Assembly (NCBI RefSeq): GCF_003660395.1
Contig: NZ_QXQT01000007.1
Coordinates: forward strand, 1-64,000
From: Helicobacter vulpis
GTDB lineage: Bacteria > Campylobacterota > Campylobacteria > Campylobacterales > Helicobacteraceae
Direction: 5' to 3'
Length of the DNA stretch: 64,000 bases
The notes under the pieces were generated by a model. The model saw only the letters and a program-made list of their open reading frames with translations. It had not been told where the DNA came from and did not search any database. Position 1 is the first letter of the stretch. Every line of letters begins with the position of its first letter. Below, piece by piece: positions 23,288 to 34,245 of this stretch. Position numbers and translations under genes: made by a program.

Positions 23288-23746
23288 ATGAAGAGAATAC
23301 TTGGGCTTTTATGCTTGCTAGGGGGTGTTGTTTTAGCACAGGGGAGATTGGAGATTGTGTGCGCCAAGTCTTATCAAGAAAAACAATGCGGCGATGATTT
23401 TAGTTGCGGGGCTTCTAAATGTTGGATCAAAAATACAAATCTTTTAGGCGCGCTCAAAAACGATCTTAACTATTGGTTAGAAAAGACAAGTCGCGACCCT
23501 AATGGGGGCGATGCGCGTTGCATACAATTTTTTAAGCGGGTACTAGCCTCCAAGTCCCTTTTGCAAAATCAAAAATTTGGACCCCAAGAAGAGAATTTTT
23601 ATGGCTTAGAGATCAAACGCCTTGATGCCAAAACCATCTCTGTACATACAGACCTTTGTATGGGTGGGGATGCGGATTTTGCCTACACCTACCACCAGAA
23701 AGGCAAAGATGTGGAGAGGATAGAAATGTCAGACAAGGGGGAGTGA
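23288..23746 (+). CDS. Exported cysteine-containing protein, unknown function
   Basis: ATG 23288 (AGAAGGAAAAAG upstream), 152 residues. The signal peptide is MKRILGLLCLLGGVVLAQ. Mature cysteines appear in CAKSYQEKQCGDDFSCGASKC and later RCIQFF and LCMGGD, suggesting several disulfides. It follows array member 10 by 16 bases, so it may be transcribed with it. Its stop lies inside a hairpin (23733-23760). It shares the exported, disulfide-rich character of the family at 793-3927 but no clear sequence match was seen. Confidence 0.65.
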   Translation: MKRILGLLCLLGGVVLAQGRLEIVCAKSYQEKQCGDDFSCGASKCWIKNTNLLGALKNDLNYWLEKTSRDPNGGDARCIQFFKRVLASKSLLQNQKFGPQEENFYGLEIKRLDAKTISVHTDLCMGGDADFAYTYHQKGKDVERIEMSDKGE

Positions 23747-23760
23747 AAGAGCCCCCTTGT
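23733..23760. terminator. Bidirectional terminator hairpin
   Basis: A perfect 9-bp stem (ACAAGGGGG / CCCCCTTGT) with a 10-base loop lies between two convergent genes, overlapping the stop of the exported-protein gene. No long T-run follows on either strand, so termination efficiency is uncertain, but the position is what a shared terminator would occupy. Confidence 0.6.
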
Positions 23761-23764
23761 GCCC

Positions 23765-25648
23765 CTATACTTTAAACTTGCCCAGTTCTTGGTTAAAGAC
23801 ATTGGCCATGTCGTTGAGGGACGCACTGGCTTTAGAGACATCTTGTACGCTTTGGTAATTCAAAGAAGCCAACTTGCTAATTTCTTTGATGTCCTCTACG
23901 ATGGTCTTGGTCGCATCTGCCACGCGTCTAAATTTTTCTACATCTTGAGTCGTGGCGTTGATCACCGTTTGAATACTCTGTACATTGGTGTCCACAATTT
24001 CTTGTAAGCCCAAAGTGAGCTCAGAGGTTTTGAGAATCTCTTGGGCATTGCCATGCAGGTGTTGGCTAATATCGCTCACGCTTTGCACCACTTGGGTGAT
24101 CGTCCCATCGATCTCACTCAAACTATTTTGAGTCTTCTCGGCCAATTTGCGCACTTCATCGGCCACCACGGCAAAACCACGCCCATGTTCGCCCGCGCGC
24201 GCCGCTTCAATGGCGGCGTTCAAGGCTAGCAAATTGGTTTGATCGGCGATGTCTGAAATGATGGTCAACACCTCTTTAATATTTTGCGTGTTTTGAGAAG
24301 TCTCTTCTAGCTTGTTAGAAAACTCTACACCCACGCGCGCGTTGCTAGCTAAATTCGTACTAAAGTCTTGGATTTTGGCGCGCACTTCCTCTAAGGTGTT
24401 CCCGGTTTGTACCAAGTTATTATTATTCTGCTGGGCGTTAGCCACCCCGGTTAAAATGCTGTTGGCGATCTCATTGCCATTGGACACCGTGAGAGAAATG
24501 CGCTGGGTTTCCTCTTGGGTGTGTTGTTGTACATCATTAGAGCTAGCCTGTAATGTACTGGCGATCTTGGTATTTTGCGCGCTGAGTTCCTTGATCTTGG
24601 CGATCACACCCTGGGTTTTCTCTAAAAAAGCGTTGATATTCTTAGAAATGATGGCGATTTCATCCTTGCCTTTCACTGCGAGTCTCTTGGTTAAATCCCC
24701 CTCTTTGGACACTAGTTCAATGATCAAGTCGCGCAATTGCAAGAGAGGTTTAAAGAGAAAATGAATCACCCCAAAGAGCACGGCCAAGACGATCGCAATG
24801 GCACTTAGGGCAATGATGAGCAACATCTTTTGTAGGCTGCTCAAATCCTTGAACGCGTCTTTCTTGTTGATGACTCCTAGAACTTTCCAATTCAAACCCG
24901 GTATGGTGGTGTATACGTAGAATTTATCCACCCCAGCTGCATCGTGTTCTATAAAGCCCGAATTGGTACTCATGATTTGGTCAACAAGTTCTTTACCCCC
25001 CGGATAAGCGTGGGTATCGCGATAGCTAGAGCCGGGTTGAAAACGCCTCGAATAAATCACAAAGGCATCCCGATCCAACACGTGGACCCGAATCGCGTCA
25101 AAGTAAAATTTTTCTTGATTGTAATGTTCTAAGCTCATATCAAGCCCCAACACTCCCTCAAAAACCCCATTGACGAACAAGGGTACGCTGTAGGTGATGA
25201 TCATCTTATTGGTAAACATGTCTTTGTAAGGAGAGGAGGTTGTCAGTTGATTGTGCTTTTTGGCTTCTTGATACCAAGGTCTTTTTCTAGGATCGTAGTC
25301 TGAGGGGAGGGATTTCATAGTACCCACAATGCGCCCATCTTTAAAACCCACATACGCGTTTTCTGCCCCCATGCCATCGTGCACAAATTTTAGAACTTCA
25401 TTAAAGCGAACCAAGTCTGTCAAATTCAGTTGTCCTAAACTTTTGGACACAGCGTTTAAGCCTTTGCTAAGGTCGTTATTCCACCCGGCTAAGGAGGAAG
25501 ACACCAAGCCCACGGCCGTGTTTAAAGAATGGCGTACCGTCTTGGCAATCCCAGCGCTTGTCGTAACACTGATCACATAGATCACAAGGGTAAATGTGAT
25601 CACCAACAACCCTGCCAATACCAATAAAATCTTAGCTTTGAAAGTCAT
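23765..25648 (-). CDS. Methyl-accepting chemotaxis protein with dCache sensor (TlpA/TlpC-like)
   Basis: A 627-residue receptor. Helix 1 at about residues 8-30, periplasmic double-Cache domain at about 35-275, with the ligand-pocket signature [13 protein letters not shown] followed by [20 protein letters not shown] and [10 protein letters not shown]. Helix 2 at about 280-300, HAMP ([18 protein letters not shown]), signalling hairpin ([20 protein letters not shown]). The RPWY and the distal Asp resemble Cache sensors that bind amino acids or small carboxylates, but the ligand is not predictable. It compares with H. pylori TlpA and TlpC (about 675 residues) in layout. Confidence 0.9.
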   Translation of the reverse strand: MTFKAKILLVLAGLLVITFTLVIYVISVTTSAGIAKTVRHSLNTAVGLVSSSLAGWNNDLSKGLNAVSKSLGQLNLTDLVRFNEVLKFVHDGMGAENAYVGFKDGRIVGTMKSLPSDYDPRKRPWYQEAKKHNQLTTSSPYKDMFTNKMIITYSVPLFVNGVFEGVLGLDMSLEHYNQEKFYFDAIRVHVLDRDAFVIYSRRFQPGSSYRDTHAYPGGKELVDQIMSTNSGFIEHDAAGVDKFYVYTTIPGLNWKVLGVINKKDAFKDLSSLQKMLLIIALSAIAIVLAVLFGVIHFLFKPLLQLRDLIIELVSKEGDLTKRLAVKGKDEIAIISKNINAFLEKTQGVIAKIKELSAQNTKIASTLQASSNDVQQHTQEETQRISLTVSNGNEIANSILTGVANAQQNNNNLVQTGNTLEEVRAKIQDFSTNLASNARVGVEFSNKLEETSQNTQNIKEVLTIISDIADQTNLLALNAAIEAARAGEHGRGFAVVADEVRKLAEKTQNSLSEIDGTITQVVQSVSDISQHLHGNAQEILKTSELTLGLQEIVDTNVQSIQTVINATTQDVEKFRRVADATKTIVEDIKEISKLASLNYQSVQDVSKASASLNDMANVFNQELGKFKV

Positions 25649-25760
25649 ACGGGATATCCTAATTTTTTTAATCGTTAAGAAAGACGCAGAGATTCTAAAT
25701 GATTATCGCTTAAGGAATCACATGTTAAAAACGCGCTAAATCGGAAGTCAAGTTTGAGGC

Positions 25761-27128
25761 ATGCGCGATAAAAATCACGGCTGTAGTGTCCCTAGAATTT
25801 GTAGTTTGGGTTTATTGGTGGTGGGAGGTCTGCACGCTTTGGATTATAAAATCGGGGGGCGCATGGGCTCCTTCTCGCGCATTGGCTTTAACAATTCTAG
25901 CATCAATTCCAACAAGGGGATTTACCCAACCGGTAGTTATGTAACGGCTATTGGGGCGTTGCAAATTGATCTCAATTTATTGCCCAAGTCCATCAGCGCG
26001 CACCAACTCAGCGCGGGGCTGGGGGGGGAGGTGGGGGGTTTGGCCTTTGATTCGACTAGAACCTTGATCGATCAAAGCGATCCGCGTGCGGGGTTTCAGC
26101 CGGCCAACTGGTATTATATGGGGCGTTGGGAGGGCTATTTAATGGACGCGCCCTGGCACACATCGCGCTATGGCGATGGGGTGCACGCGCGCAATTACAT
26201 TCTTTACAACGCCTATTTGGACTACCGCTACAAAGACATTTTTGGGATCAAACTGGGGCGTTATAAAAGCGATCGCGCTTTGTTTTTGCGCGGCTATAAC
26301 CAGGGTTTTGAGGCCTTTGTGCGTTGGAGAAATTTCAGATTGGATTGGTTTAGCACCTATGGGCGCGGGCTGGCCAATATCCAGTTTATTCGCGATTTTT
26401 ACGCCCCTGTGCAATTCCATTTTGCCAATGGAAGGCGCACCAATTATGGCATGCACGCTCTAAGCGCGGCTTGGCAGTCCAAACACTGGCAGATTATGCC
26501 CTTTTTTTGGTTCTATCCCAAGAACTTTAATGCCCCCGGGCTCTATGTGAGCGCGCTGTTTAAACCGGCAAATTGGAAGATCCAAACCCGTGTGTATGTG
26601 TGGTTTCCCCTCTATAGCGTGGCTTTGGCGCGCACCTATTATCGCGGGAATCGCATCGATGAGACCAGCGCTAGTCTGCTGGTGCGCCAACGCTTTGAGA
26701 CAAAAAGTTACAATTTTGGCTGGGGCGTGTATAAAAATTTTGGCAACGCCAGCGCCCAGCTAGGCTGGAATGGTTCGCCCATTCCCTTTGACGCGACAGA
26801 CGACACCCCCTATGAAGACGCTTACACCAATATTTATAACGCCAATTCTGTTACTCCCTTTGCCTTCCTAGGCACTAGCTACAAGAATTTGAGTTGCGCT
26901 CTGCTGGGCAAACTCACCTATTCCCCACGCGCCAGCTCCAAAAGTCTGGGTTTAACCTGTACTTACAATATCACTAAACACATCCACGCGATGATTCGCC
27001 TCAATGGCTATGTCGTTTCCATGCACCGGGGCTATAAGGTGGCCTACTTTGGCGCGTCCAATCCAAACTTTGCGCCCACTATTCAAGATCGCTCCTATTT
27101 GATGACATCTCTGAGCTACGAGTTGTAA
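25761..27128 (+). CDS. Hof-family outer-membrane protein
   Basis: A 455-residue protein with N-terminal signal-like region (ICSLGLLVVGGLHALDYKIG) and a barrel made of alternating aromatic strands. Landmarks are YNAYLDYRYKDIFGIKLGRY, LRGYNQGFEAFVRW and the C-terminal DRSYLMTSLSYEL. The pattern is that of the Helicobacter Hof family. The start at ATG 25761 has only a close GAGG, so it is not certain. Substrate unknown. It lies divergently from the dCache receptor. Confidence 0.82.
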   Translation: MRDKNHGCSVPRICSLGLLVVGGLHALDYKIGGRMGSFSRIGFNNSSINSNKGIYPTGSYVTAIGALQIDLNLLPKSISAHQLSAGLGGEVGGLAFDSTRTLIDQSDPRAGFQPANWYYMGRWEGYLMDAPWHTSRYGDGVHARNYILYNAYLDYRYKDIFGIKLGRYKSDRALFLRGYNQGFEAFVRWRNFRLDWFSTYGRGLANIQFIRDFYAPVQFHFANGRRTNYGMHALSAAWQSKHWQIMPFFWFYPKNFNAPGLYVSALFKPANWKIQTRVYVWFPLYSVALARTYYRGNRIDETSASLLVRQRFETKSYNFGWGVYKNFGNASAQLGWNGSPIPFDATDDTPYEDAYTNIYNANSVTPFAFLGTSYKNLSCALLGKLTYSPRASSKSLGLTCTYNITKHIHAMIRLNGYVVSMHRGYKVAYFGASNPNFAPTIQDRSYLMTSLSYEL

Positions 27129-27154
27129 TACTTCTCAAAATTAAGTTAAACTGC

Positions 27155-27189
27155 TATACAATGGTTCCCATAATTTAAAAAAAAAAGGG
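27155..27189 (+). promoter_or_regulatory. tlpD leader: -10 box and A10 tract before the ribosome site
   Basis: TATACAAT at 27155-27162 is a plausible -10. Ten consecutive A at 27177-27186 run directly into the Shine-Dalgarno AAGGG (27185-27189), five bases before ATG 27195. Length changes in such a tract could alter expression; there is no direct proof here. Confidence 0.45.
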
Positions 27190-27194
27190 TTTGT

Positions 27195-28517
27195 ATGTTT
27201 TTTTCTAAAGAGCGTAGCAAGCAAGTGGACGATAAAGACGCACAGATTCGCTCCTTGCAGAAAAAGCTAGAGGTTTACAAGCAACTTGTAGAATTGTGCG
27301 CCCATGAGGGTCTTGTTGGGATCAAGGACAATAAAGTCGTTTTCAAGAGCGGGAATATCGCAGAAATGGGGGATTTGGAGCAGAGGGCGGGCGAATTGGC
27401 CCGCGCTGATCAAAGCTTTGATTGGAATAACCGCACCTACAAGATCAAGAGCACGCGCATTGACGACACCCTCTATTGCGCCCTAAGTGAGGACTTTAAA
27501 ACCCTAGCTGAATTGGGTAAGAACAGCATTTTCAATCTCTACTACAATAGCATGAAGGGGGGGATTGAGGGTATTCAAGAGACCTTGAATAACCTTTTGC
27601 AAGATTCTGACATCTTCGTAGAAGCCGCTAACAATGGGAGCAAACACTCCCAAGGTGCTTTAGAGCAGGTGGCCAAAACCGGCCAAAAGATCGACACCCT
27701 TTATGAAAAAATGCAAAACGCCACCACTTTAGCCGATTCGCTCAACCAGCGCAGTAGCGAAATCACTCAGGTGATCTCTTTGATCGATGATATCGCCGAG
27801 CAAACCAATTTATTAGCCTTGAACGCCGCCATTGAGGCCGCGCGCGCGGGCGAACATGGGCGTGGCTTTGCCGTGGTGGCCGATGAAGTGCGCAAATTGG
27901 CCGAGAAGACCCAAAAGGCCACTAAAGAAATCGCCGTGGTGGTCAAATCCATGCAACAAGAAGCTAGCGATATCCAAAACAACACCTATGAGACCAATGA
28001 CATCGTGGGGAGTATTAAAGACGATGTGAGTAATATCCATAGCTTTGCGCACAACAATAAGATCGTTGCCGATGCTGCCCTTTTTTCCATTGAGAATTCC
28101 AATAACCGCACTTTCTGCGGGCTAGCAAAGGTGGATCACATTGTCTATAAAAGCAATCTTTATGGCTTGATCTTTGGCGTGCCCAACGCCTTTAAAATGA
28201 TCAATGGCCATGAATGTCGCTTGGGCAAATGGTATTATGAGGGTAAGGGCAAGGAGCGTTTCGCCAACACGCCGAGTTATCGCAATTTGGAATCCTGCCA
28301 TAATGGCGTGCATGATGAGGCCAATGCGCTGGCAAATCTCATCAAAGAACCCGCTAAGGCTTCCTTGAGTGCCGTCGAACAGGGGATTCGCGCCGTAGAA
28401 CAAAATGCCTCCAGTGTGCGCGAGGTCATTGACAAGATGTTCTTTGAAAAACAAGATGAGATCAATAAAAAAGTAGACAATCTGAACGTACAGCTTAAGA
28501 CAACCTCTGAGCATTAA
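27195..28517 (+). CDS. tlpD: Cytoplasmic chemoreceptor TlpD with CZB zinc-binding domain
   Basis: A 440-residue receptor without membrane helices. It has an N-terminal coiled coil (residues 10-30), a central region, the signalling hairpin ([20 protein letters not shown] at about 205-224) and a C-terminal chemoreceptor zinc-binding domain: [41 protein letters not shown], holding the conserved His and Cys ligands. H. pylori TlpD senses oxidative and energy-related signals and is about the same length. The gene overlaps bioF by one base, the same neighbour as in H. pylori. Confidence 0.93.
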   Translation: MFFSKERSKQVDDKDAQIRSLQKKLEVYKQLVELCAHEGLVGIKDNKVVFKSGNIAEMGDLEQRAGELARADQSFDWNNRTYKIKSTRIDDTLYCALSEDFKTLAELGKNSIFNLYYNSMKGGIEGIQETLNNLLQDSDIFVEAANNGSKHSQGALEQVAKTGQKIDTLYEKMQNATTLADSLNQRSSEITQVISLIDDIAEQTNLLALNAAIEAARAGEHGRGFAVVADEVRKLAEKTQKATKEIAVVVKSMQQEASDIQNNTYETNDIVGSIKDDVSNIHSFAHNNKIVADAALFSIENSNNRTFCGLAKVDHIVYKSNLYGLIFGVPNAFKMINGHECRLGKWYYEGKGKERFANTPSYRNLESCHNGVHDEANALANLIKEPAKASLSAVEQGIRAVEQNASSVREVIDKMFFEKQDEINKKVDNLNVQLKTTSEH

Positions 28518-29626
28518 TGAGCCCCTACACGCACGCGTTGCGCGCCCTTGAGCGCGCGCATCTATACCGCCAACGCCATCTCTACCCCGATCATTTAGCC
28601 GATTTTGCCTCCAATGATTATTTGGGCTTGAGTGCCCATGCCCCTTTATTAGAGCGCGCTTTTGAGAAGGTGCGCCCTTTGAGCGCCCACGCGCCCAAGG
28701 CCTCTATGTTGCTCAATGGCTACCACCCCCTGCATGCCCAACTTGAGGCGTTCTTATGTGCGCATTTGGGCTATGCGGCCTGCTTGTTAGTGGGGAGTGG
28801 GTTTTTGGGCAATGTGGCCTTAATCGATGCGCTGGTGCGCCCACGCGACATGCTCTTTATGGACGCGCATTACCACGCCAGCGGGCAATTCTTGGCTAAG
28901 AAATTGCCCAATGCGCGCTTTTTTGCCCACAATAATGCCCCAGATTTAGCCCAGCAACTTGCCAGCTATCGCGCTTGCCACACCAAGGGGCGCGTTTTTA
29001 TCGCCATTGAGGGGGTGTATTCTATGGACGGACAGGTCGCGCCCAAAGAGTTTTACCACCTAGCCCAAGAGTATGAAGCCTACTTGATTGTAGATGAAGC
29101 GCATAGCTTGGGCGTGTTGGGGCATGATTTGGGGGGGTATTTGAGCCACCACCGCCTAAAACCCACGCCCCAGATCATCATCTTAGGCACTCTCTCTAAG
29201 GCTTATGGGAGTTATGGGGCGTTCATTGGGGCTAGCGTGCAGGTGGTAGATTTTCTATGCAACCGCGCCAAGAGCGTGATCTACACCACCAGTCTATCCT
29301 TACTAGATAGCGCATTAGCCCTAGCCCATTTAGAACACCTCTATGCCCATTTGCCTAGCTATGTGTCTATCTTAGAAAAAATGCGCGCGTGTTGTGCGCA
29401 GATTCTAGGCTTTAGCACCCCTAGTAATATTTTAACTTTACCCTTTGGGCGCGTTCAAGCCCTATTGAGTGCCCATTCAAGCCTGCTTGAAGCGGGCTTT
29501 TTATGCGCGCCCATCCGCCCCCCCACCGTGCAAAAACCCCTATTGCGGGTGTCTTTGAACATCCAACCCCATAACACTTTGCAACGCCTAAGCGCGTTAT
29601 GCACGCTTTTAAAGACACTCTGTTAA
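28517..29626 (+). CDS. bioF: 8-amino-7-oxononanoate synthase
   Basis: A 369-residue PLP enzyme that condenses pimeloyl-ACP (or -CoA) with L-alanine in biotin synthesis. Signatures: FASNDYLGLSAH near the N-terminus, IVDEAHSLGVLG (Asp and His contacting PLP), and the PLP lysine in LGTLSKAYGSYG. The start ATG 28517 uses the last base of tlpD's TAA (TAATG), so translation is coupled. The family also includes Kbl, but biotin partners bioA and a bioV-like gene are in the window. Confidence 0.9.
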   Translation: MSPYTHALRALERAHLYRQRHLYPDHLADFASNDYLGLSAHAPLLERAFEKVRPLSAHAPKASMLLNGYHPLHAQLEAFLCAHLGYAACLLVGSGFLGNVALIDALVRPRDMLFMDAHYHASGQFLAKKLPNARFFAHNNAPDLAQQLASYRACHTKGRVFIAIEGVYSMDGQVAPKEFYHLAQEYEAYLIVDEAHSLGVLGHDLGGYLSHHRLKPTPQIIILGTLSKAYGSYGAFIGASVQVVDFLCNRAKSVIYTTSLSLLDSALALAHLEHLYAHLPSYVSILEKMRACCAQILGFSTPSNILTLPFGRVQALLSAHSSLLEAGFLCAPIRPPTVQKPLLRVSLNIQPHNTLQRLSALCTLLKTLC

Positions 29627-29706
29627 GTTGCGTGTTCTAAAGCCAGTCCTCCTTTAAACCAACATAGATTTTATAAAAAGTTTCTAATCTATTTTAAACC
29701 TTACAC

Positions 29707-29712
29707 TATGAT
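29707..29712 (+). promoter_or_regulatory. -10 box for clpB
   Basis: TATGAT sits 27 bases upstream of the clpB ATG, inside the AT-rich gap 29640-29738. I saw no convincing CIRCE inverted repeat (TTAGCACTC-type) and no clear HspR site here. Confidence 0.4.
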
Positions 29713-29738
29713 TAGATTGTTGAAAGAAAGGAAACTCC

Positions 29739-32402
29739 ATGCACAGCTCTAGTATTTTTGAAAAACTCACCCACCAGCTCAAAGAAAGCTTGGATCAAGC
29801 CCTCTCTCTAGCCCTGCACGCCAAGAACCAAGAGATCGAACCCATCCACCTTTTTTGGGCGCTCTTGAGCAATAGCCAATCTTTACTAAGTCATGCCTTG
29901 ATCAAAATGGGCGTGGAGAAAACACCCCTAGAGTTAGAGGCTAGAAGTGTGGTGGACAGCTTGCCCAAGAGTTCGAGTGTGAGCGCGCAGGGGATTAGTT
30001 TGGGCAAGAATCTTCTAGACGCGTTGCACAACGCCTTGGGTTTGAGCGTGAAAAATGGGGATCAATTTGTGGCGGTGGATAGTTTTATTAGCGCCAATGC
30101 GGAGCTTTTTAGCCATTATTTCAAGCAATTCTTAGATGTTTCAGAACTGATTAAAACCTTGCAGGGGTTGCGCAAGGGGGCTAAAATCACCCAAGCTAGC
30201 GATGATGCCACCCTAGAGGCTCTAGAAAAATACGGGATCAATTTGACCACCAAAGCCCTAGAAAACACCCTAGACCCGGTGATCGGGCGCGATGAAGAGA
30301 TTTTGCGCATGATGCAAATCTTGATTCGCAAGACTAAGAATAACCCCATCTTATTAGGGGAGCCAGGAGTGGGTAAGACCGCCATTGTGGAGGGGTTAGC
30401 CCAGCGCATCGCCAAAAAAGAAGTGCCCTTATCCTTGCAACACAAGCAAGTGGTGATGTTGGATATGAGCATGCTCATTGCCGGGGCCAAGTATCGGGGC
30501 GAGTTTGAGGAGCGTTTAACTAAGGTAGTAGAAGAGGTCAAAAAAGCGGGCAATGTGATTTTATTCATTGATGAAATCCACACCATCGTGGGCGCGGGCG
30601 CGTCTGAGGGGAGCATGGATGCGGCTAATATTTTAAAGCCTGCCTTAGCGCGCGGGGAGTTGCACACCATCGGGGCGACCACGCTTAAGGAGTATCGTAA
30701 ATACTTTGAAAAAGATAGCGCGCTCACGCGCCGTTTTCAGCCCATCGCATTGGAGGAGCCCAGCGTGAATGAAACCTTGCAAATTCTAAGAGGACTCAAA
30801 GAGAGTTTAGAAGCCCACCACAATGTGAGCATTACTGATAGCGCGCTAGTGGCTAGCGCGAAGCTTTCACACCGCTATATCACCAATCGCTTTTTGCCCG
30901 ATAAAGCCATTGACTTGATCGATGAGGCCGCTGCCGAGTTGAAAATGCAAATCGAATCCGAACCTTACGCGCTCTCCCACACCAAAAGGCTAGTGCAACA
31001 ACTAGAAGTAGAAAAACAAGCCCTCTTGATGGAGGAGAACCCCAGCAACAAACAACGCCTAGAGGAGGTGCAAAAAGAACTTAGCAACGCGCTAGAAGAG
31101 AAGCAACGCCTAGAGGCGCAATTTGAAAACGAAAGGCGGGTATTCAAAGACATCGCGCAGGCTAAGAACAATATTGAGAGCTTGAAGCGCGAATCTGAGC
31201 TAGCCAAACGCCAATCGGAGTTTGAAAGGGCGGCTAAGATCGATCATGGCGAGATCCCTAGATTGGAGCAAGCGGTGCGCGATTTAGAAGCGCAATGGGC
31301 GCGCATGCAAGAGCATGGGAGCTTGTTACAGCACGCTGTGAGTAAGGATAGCATCGCGCGCATTGTGAGCAAGTGGACCCAAATCCCGGTGCAAAAGATG
31401 TTGCAAGAGGAAAAGGATCGCATTTTACACATCGAGCAGGAGCTAGCTAAGAGCGTGATCGGACAACCCCAAGCCATTAGCGCGATTGCTAAAGCCATTA
31501 AGCGCAATAAGGCGGGTCTGAGCGATCCTAATAAACCCATTGGGAGTTTTTTATTCTTAGGACCTAGTGGGGTGGGCAAGACCCAAAGCGCTAAGACCTT
31601 AGCCCAATTTCTCTTTGATAGCCAAAAGAATTTGATTAGACTAGACATGAGCGAATACATGGAAAAGCACGCGGTGAGTCGTCTGGTGGGCGCGCCTCCC
31701 GGGTATGTGGGCTATGAAGAGGGGGGGCAACTCACTGAGGCGGTGAGGCGTAGCCCCTATAGCGTGGTGCTTTTTGATGAGATTGAAAAGGCGCACCCGG
31801 AGGTGTTTAACATGCTCTTGCAAGTGTTAGACGATGGGCGACTCACGGATAATAAGGGCGTGGTGGTGGATTTTAAAAACACCATCATTATTTTGACCAG
31901 CAATATTGCCAGCGACAAGATCATAGAGCTAGAGAATGTACACGCCAAGCACAAGGCTGAACAAGAAGTGTTAAAAGCCTATGATATTCAAAACGATCAG
32001 ATCATGGAGTTGAGCGAGGAATACGACAAACAAAAGGTGGTGCAAGAAGCTCTCAAAGCCTATTTCAAACCCGAGTTTTTAAACCGCCTAGATGAGATTG
32101 TGATCTTCAACCCTTTGCACATGGAAAGCATTGTGCAGATTGTGGATTTGATGTTTGCCCAAATCCAAGACAAGCTAGGCGAGCGGGGCGTACAAATCGC
32201 TTTGAGCGATCGCGCTAAAGAGTACATCGCTAAGAGCGGTTTTGATCCCATCTATGGCGCACGCCCCTTAAAACGGGCGTTGTATGAGGAAGTAGAGGAT
32301 CGCCTCGCCACGCTGCTTTTAAAGACGGATAGCACGGATTTGAGCGACAAGAGTTTCTTATTTGATGTGGAAAATGATACAATTTTACTTAAGGAAGTTT
32401 GA
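29739..32402 (+). CDS. clpB: ATP-dependent disaggregase ClpB
   Basis: An 887-residue AAA+ chaperone that works with DnaK to rescue aggregated proteins. N-domain (1-150), NBD1 with [15 protein letters not shown] and [12 protein letters not shown], coiled-coil middle domain (about 415-535), NBD2 with [15 protein letters not shown] and [14 protein letters not shown]. Start ATG 29739 after AAAGGAAAC. It is about 30 residues longer than H. pylori ClpB because of an internal duplication near residues 726-779 (31914-32075). Confidence 0.96.
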   Translation: MHSSSIFEKLTHQLKESLDQALSLALHAKNQEIEPIHLFWALLSNSQSLLSHALIKMGVEKTPLELEARSVVDSLPKSSSVSAQGISLGKNLLDALHNALGLSVKNGDQFVAVDSFISANAELFSHYFKQFLDVSELIKTLQGLRKGAKITQASDDATLEALEKYGINLTTKALENTLDPVIGRDEEILRMMQILIRKTKNNPILLGEPGVGKTAIVEGLAQRIAKKEVPLSLQHKQVVMLDMSMLIAGAKYRGEFEERLTKVVEEVKKAGNVILFIDEIHTIVGAGASEGSMDAANILKPALARGELHTIGATTLKEYRKYFEKDSALTRRFQPIALEEPSVNETLQILRGLKESLEAHHNVSITDSALVASAKLSHRYITNRFLPDKAIDLIDEAAAELKMQIESEPYALSHTKRLVQQLEVEKQALLMEENPSNKQRLEEVQKELSNALEEKQRLEAQFENERRVFKDIAQAKNNIESLKRESELAKRQSEFERAAKIDHGEIPRLEQAVRDLEAQWARMQEHGSLLQHAVSKDSIARIVSKWTQIPVQKMLQEEKDRILHIEQELAKSVIGQPQAISAIAKAIKRNKAGLSDPNKPIGSFLFLGPSGVGKTQSAKTLAQFLFDSQKNLIRLDMSEYMEKHAVSRLVGAPPGYVGYEEGGQLTEAVRRSPYSVVLFDEIEKAHPEVFNMLLQVLDDGRLTDNKGVVVDFKNTIIILTSNIASDKIIELENVHAKHKAEQEVLKAYDIQNDQIMELSEEYDKQKVVQEALKAYFKPEFLNRLDEIVIFNPLHMESIVQIVDLMFAQIQDKLGERGVQIALSDRAKEYIAKSGFDPIYGARPLKRALYEEVEDRLATLLLKTDSTDLSDKSFLFDVENDTILLKEV
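31914..32075 (+). repeat. In-frame tandem duplication inside clpB
   Basis: Two 81-base units, 31914-31994 and 31995-32075, encode [20 protein letters not shown]... and [20 protein letters not shown]..., each ending in LKAY. The units differ at many positions, so the duplication is not recent. It lies in NBD2 between the TSNIAS sensor region and [11 protein letters not shown]. Confidence 0.75.
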
Positions 32403-32469
32403 GAGTGGGTACGCGCTGTTTAGAGCGTTGCGGATGTCTATGTGTTTAAAAGTCATTTGAGGAGTGGCC

Positions 32470-34221
32470 ATGACTTCTTTTTCTTTAGGTAAGCAAATCA
32501 TCGTTTTATGGGCCTTTTCTGTCATCACTATGGGAGTGACTCTACTATTATTTGCCCAAAGCAATAAAGAATCTGTCCGCCATGTGCACGAGCTGGTCAA
32601 TGTGGATTTAAAACACTTGCTAGGGGAACAACTCAAGCTCGCCACAGACGCGCTAGCCCATAGCATTTCTAACGCCATCAAGGACGCGCCCACAGACGCG
32701 CTCAAAAAGAAAATTATTGCAGATGTCCTCAAAGGGTTTCGCTTTGAAGAAGACAAGTCGGGCTACTTCTTTGCCTATGAAGAATATGTCCCCTTTTATA
32801 ACCCCAATCTTAAGGACAAGCTAGGCACAAGTCTTAAGAATGTCCAAGATAAAAACGGCGTTTTCTATGTGCAAGAACTCTATAAGGCAGCGATGGCAGG
32901 GGGGAATTTTGTCTACTATGTCTTCCCCAAACCTTTAATAGAGGGGGGCATGCGCGACACGGATAAAATTTCCTATGCCCAAAAAATTGAAGGTACGACT
33001 AATTTATGGATTGCTACGGGAGTTTATATGGACAATGTAGACGCCCGTGCGCGCACCATTATGCAAGAAATTGACAAAGGCATGAAGTACCACTTTTATC
33101 TCTATGGCGCTATTGTGATCTTATTCCTGTTTATCGTGGTGATGCCCCTATACTATTTGTTCTATCGCAAAATCACAAGGAATATCCGCACATTGAGCGT
33201 GGCTCTCAAAGACTTTTTTGCCTTTGTGAATTACCACGCCAAAAAAGAGCCCAAAGAGATCGTCTTGCATTCTAAGGACGAGTTGGGCGAGATGGCGCAC
33301 GCGCTCAAAAACAATGTAAAGGAAGCCGTAGCGCATTTCCAAGCCGATCAGCACTTTTCTAAAGACGCGCTCAATGTGTTAGACAATGTACACACGGGCG
33401 ATTTTGCCCAAGTCATCTACGCCCACGCGGCTAATCCGGAGCTAGAACGCTTGGGAGCGGATCTCAACGCCTTTTTTAAATTCTTAAATGACATTTTTCG
33501 GCATATCTGTAACACTATTCAAACTTATTCTAAAAATGATTTTAAAATGGGCATAGACACAAGCCATTTGCAGGGCGGGTTTTTGCAGCTAGCCAATGAC
33601 ATCAACACCTTGCAACAAAGCATTGTCGCCTCGCTCAAGCACTCCCTAGAATTTGCCCACGCGCTCTATCAAGAAACCAACACCCTCAATGAAACCACAC
33701 ACCGCCTACAAGACGCTTCTAAGCAACAGGTGAGTTCTTTAGAGCAAACCGTGAGCGCATTAGGGCAAATTAGTGGGTCTATGCAGAGTGTGAACGCCAA
33801 GAGTCAAGAGGTGATCGAACGCTCTGAGGGGATTAAAAATATGGTACTCATCATCAATGAAATCGCCGATCAAATCAGTTTGTTAGCCTTGAACGCCGCC
33901 ATTGAGGCCGCTAGAGCGGGCGAACATGGCAGGGGTTTTGCCGTGGTGGCCGATGAGGTACGCAAACTAGCCGAGCGCACCCAAAAGTCTTTGGGTGAAA
34001 TTGAGGCCAACACCCAAGCCCTCACCCAATCCATCAACCAAGCTGCCAGCGCTATAGAAGAACAAACAAAGAGCATTACCCAGATCAACAGCGCTATGGA
34101 AACCCTAGAGCAGACCATGACTCATAACGCTGAGATCGCGAGCACTTCTTTAACCATTAGCAAGAATGTACAACACATTGCCCAAAATATTCTCAATGAA
34201 GCCAATAGCAAGAAATTCTAA
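32470..34221 (+). CDS. Methyl-accepting chemotaxis protein, single Cache, tandem copy 1
   Basis: The start is ATG 32470, behind GAGGAG; a GTG two codons upstream would overlap that site. 583 residues: helix 1 at about 5-28, a single Cache sensor ([49 protein letters not shown]), helix 2 at about 195-220, HAMP-like repeats with [13 protein letters not shown], then the signalling hairpin ([19 protein letters not shown]). Ligands of this class are often small organic acids, but none can be assigned. Its nearest relative is the next gene. Confidence 0.9.
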   Translation: MTSFSLGKQIIVLWAFSVITMGVTLLLFAQSNKESVRHVHELVNVDLKHLLGEQLKLATDALAHSISNAIKDAPTDALKKKIIADVLKGFRFEEDKSGYFFAYEEYVPFYNPNLKDKLGTSLKNVQDKNGVFYVQELYKAAMAGGNFVYYVFPKPLIEGGMRDTDKISYAQKIEGTTNLWIATGVYMDNVDARARTIMQEIDKGMKYHFYLYGAIVILFLFIVVMPLYYLFYRKITRNIRTLSVALKDFFAFVNYHAKKEPKEIVLHSKDELGEMAHALKNNVKEAVAHFQADQHFSKDALNVLDNVHTGDFAQVIYAHAANPELERLGADLNAFFKFLNDIFRHICNTIQTYSKNDFKMGIDTSHLQGGFLQLANDINTLQQSIVASLKHSLEFAHALYQETNTLNETTHRLQDASKQQVSSLEQTVSALGQISGSMQSVNAKSQEVIERSEGIKNMVLIINEIADQISLLALNAAIEAARAGEHGRGFAVVADEVRKLAERTQKSLGEIEANTQALTQSINQAASAIEEQTKSITQINSAMETLEQTMTHNAEIASTSLTISKNVQHIAQNILNEANSKKF

Positions 34222-34245
34222 GAAAAGTTGTCAAAAGAGGTTTTG

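Noticed and set aside
25660-25720. Possible sigma-28 type promoter (GCGATAA) before the dCache receptor
   Set aside because: The -10-like element is close to the consensus but no matching -35 at proper spacing was found.
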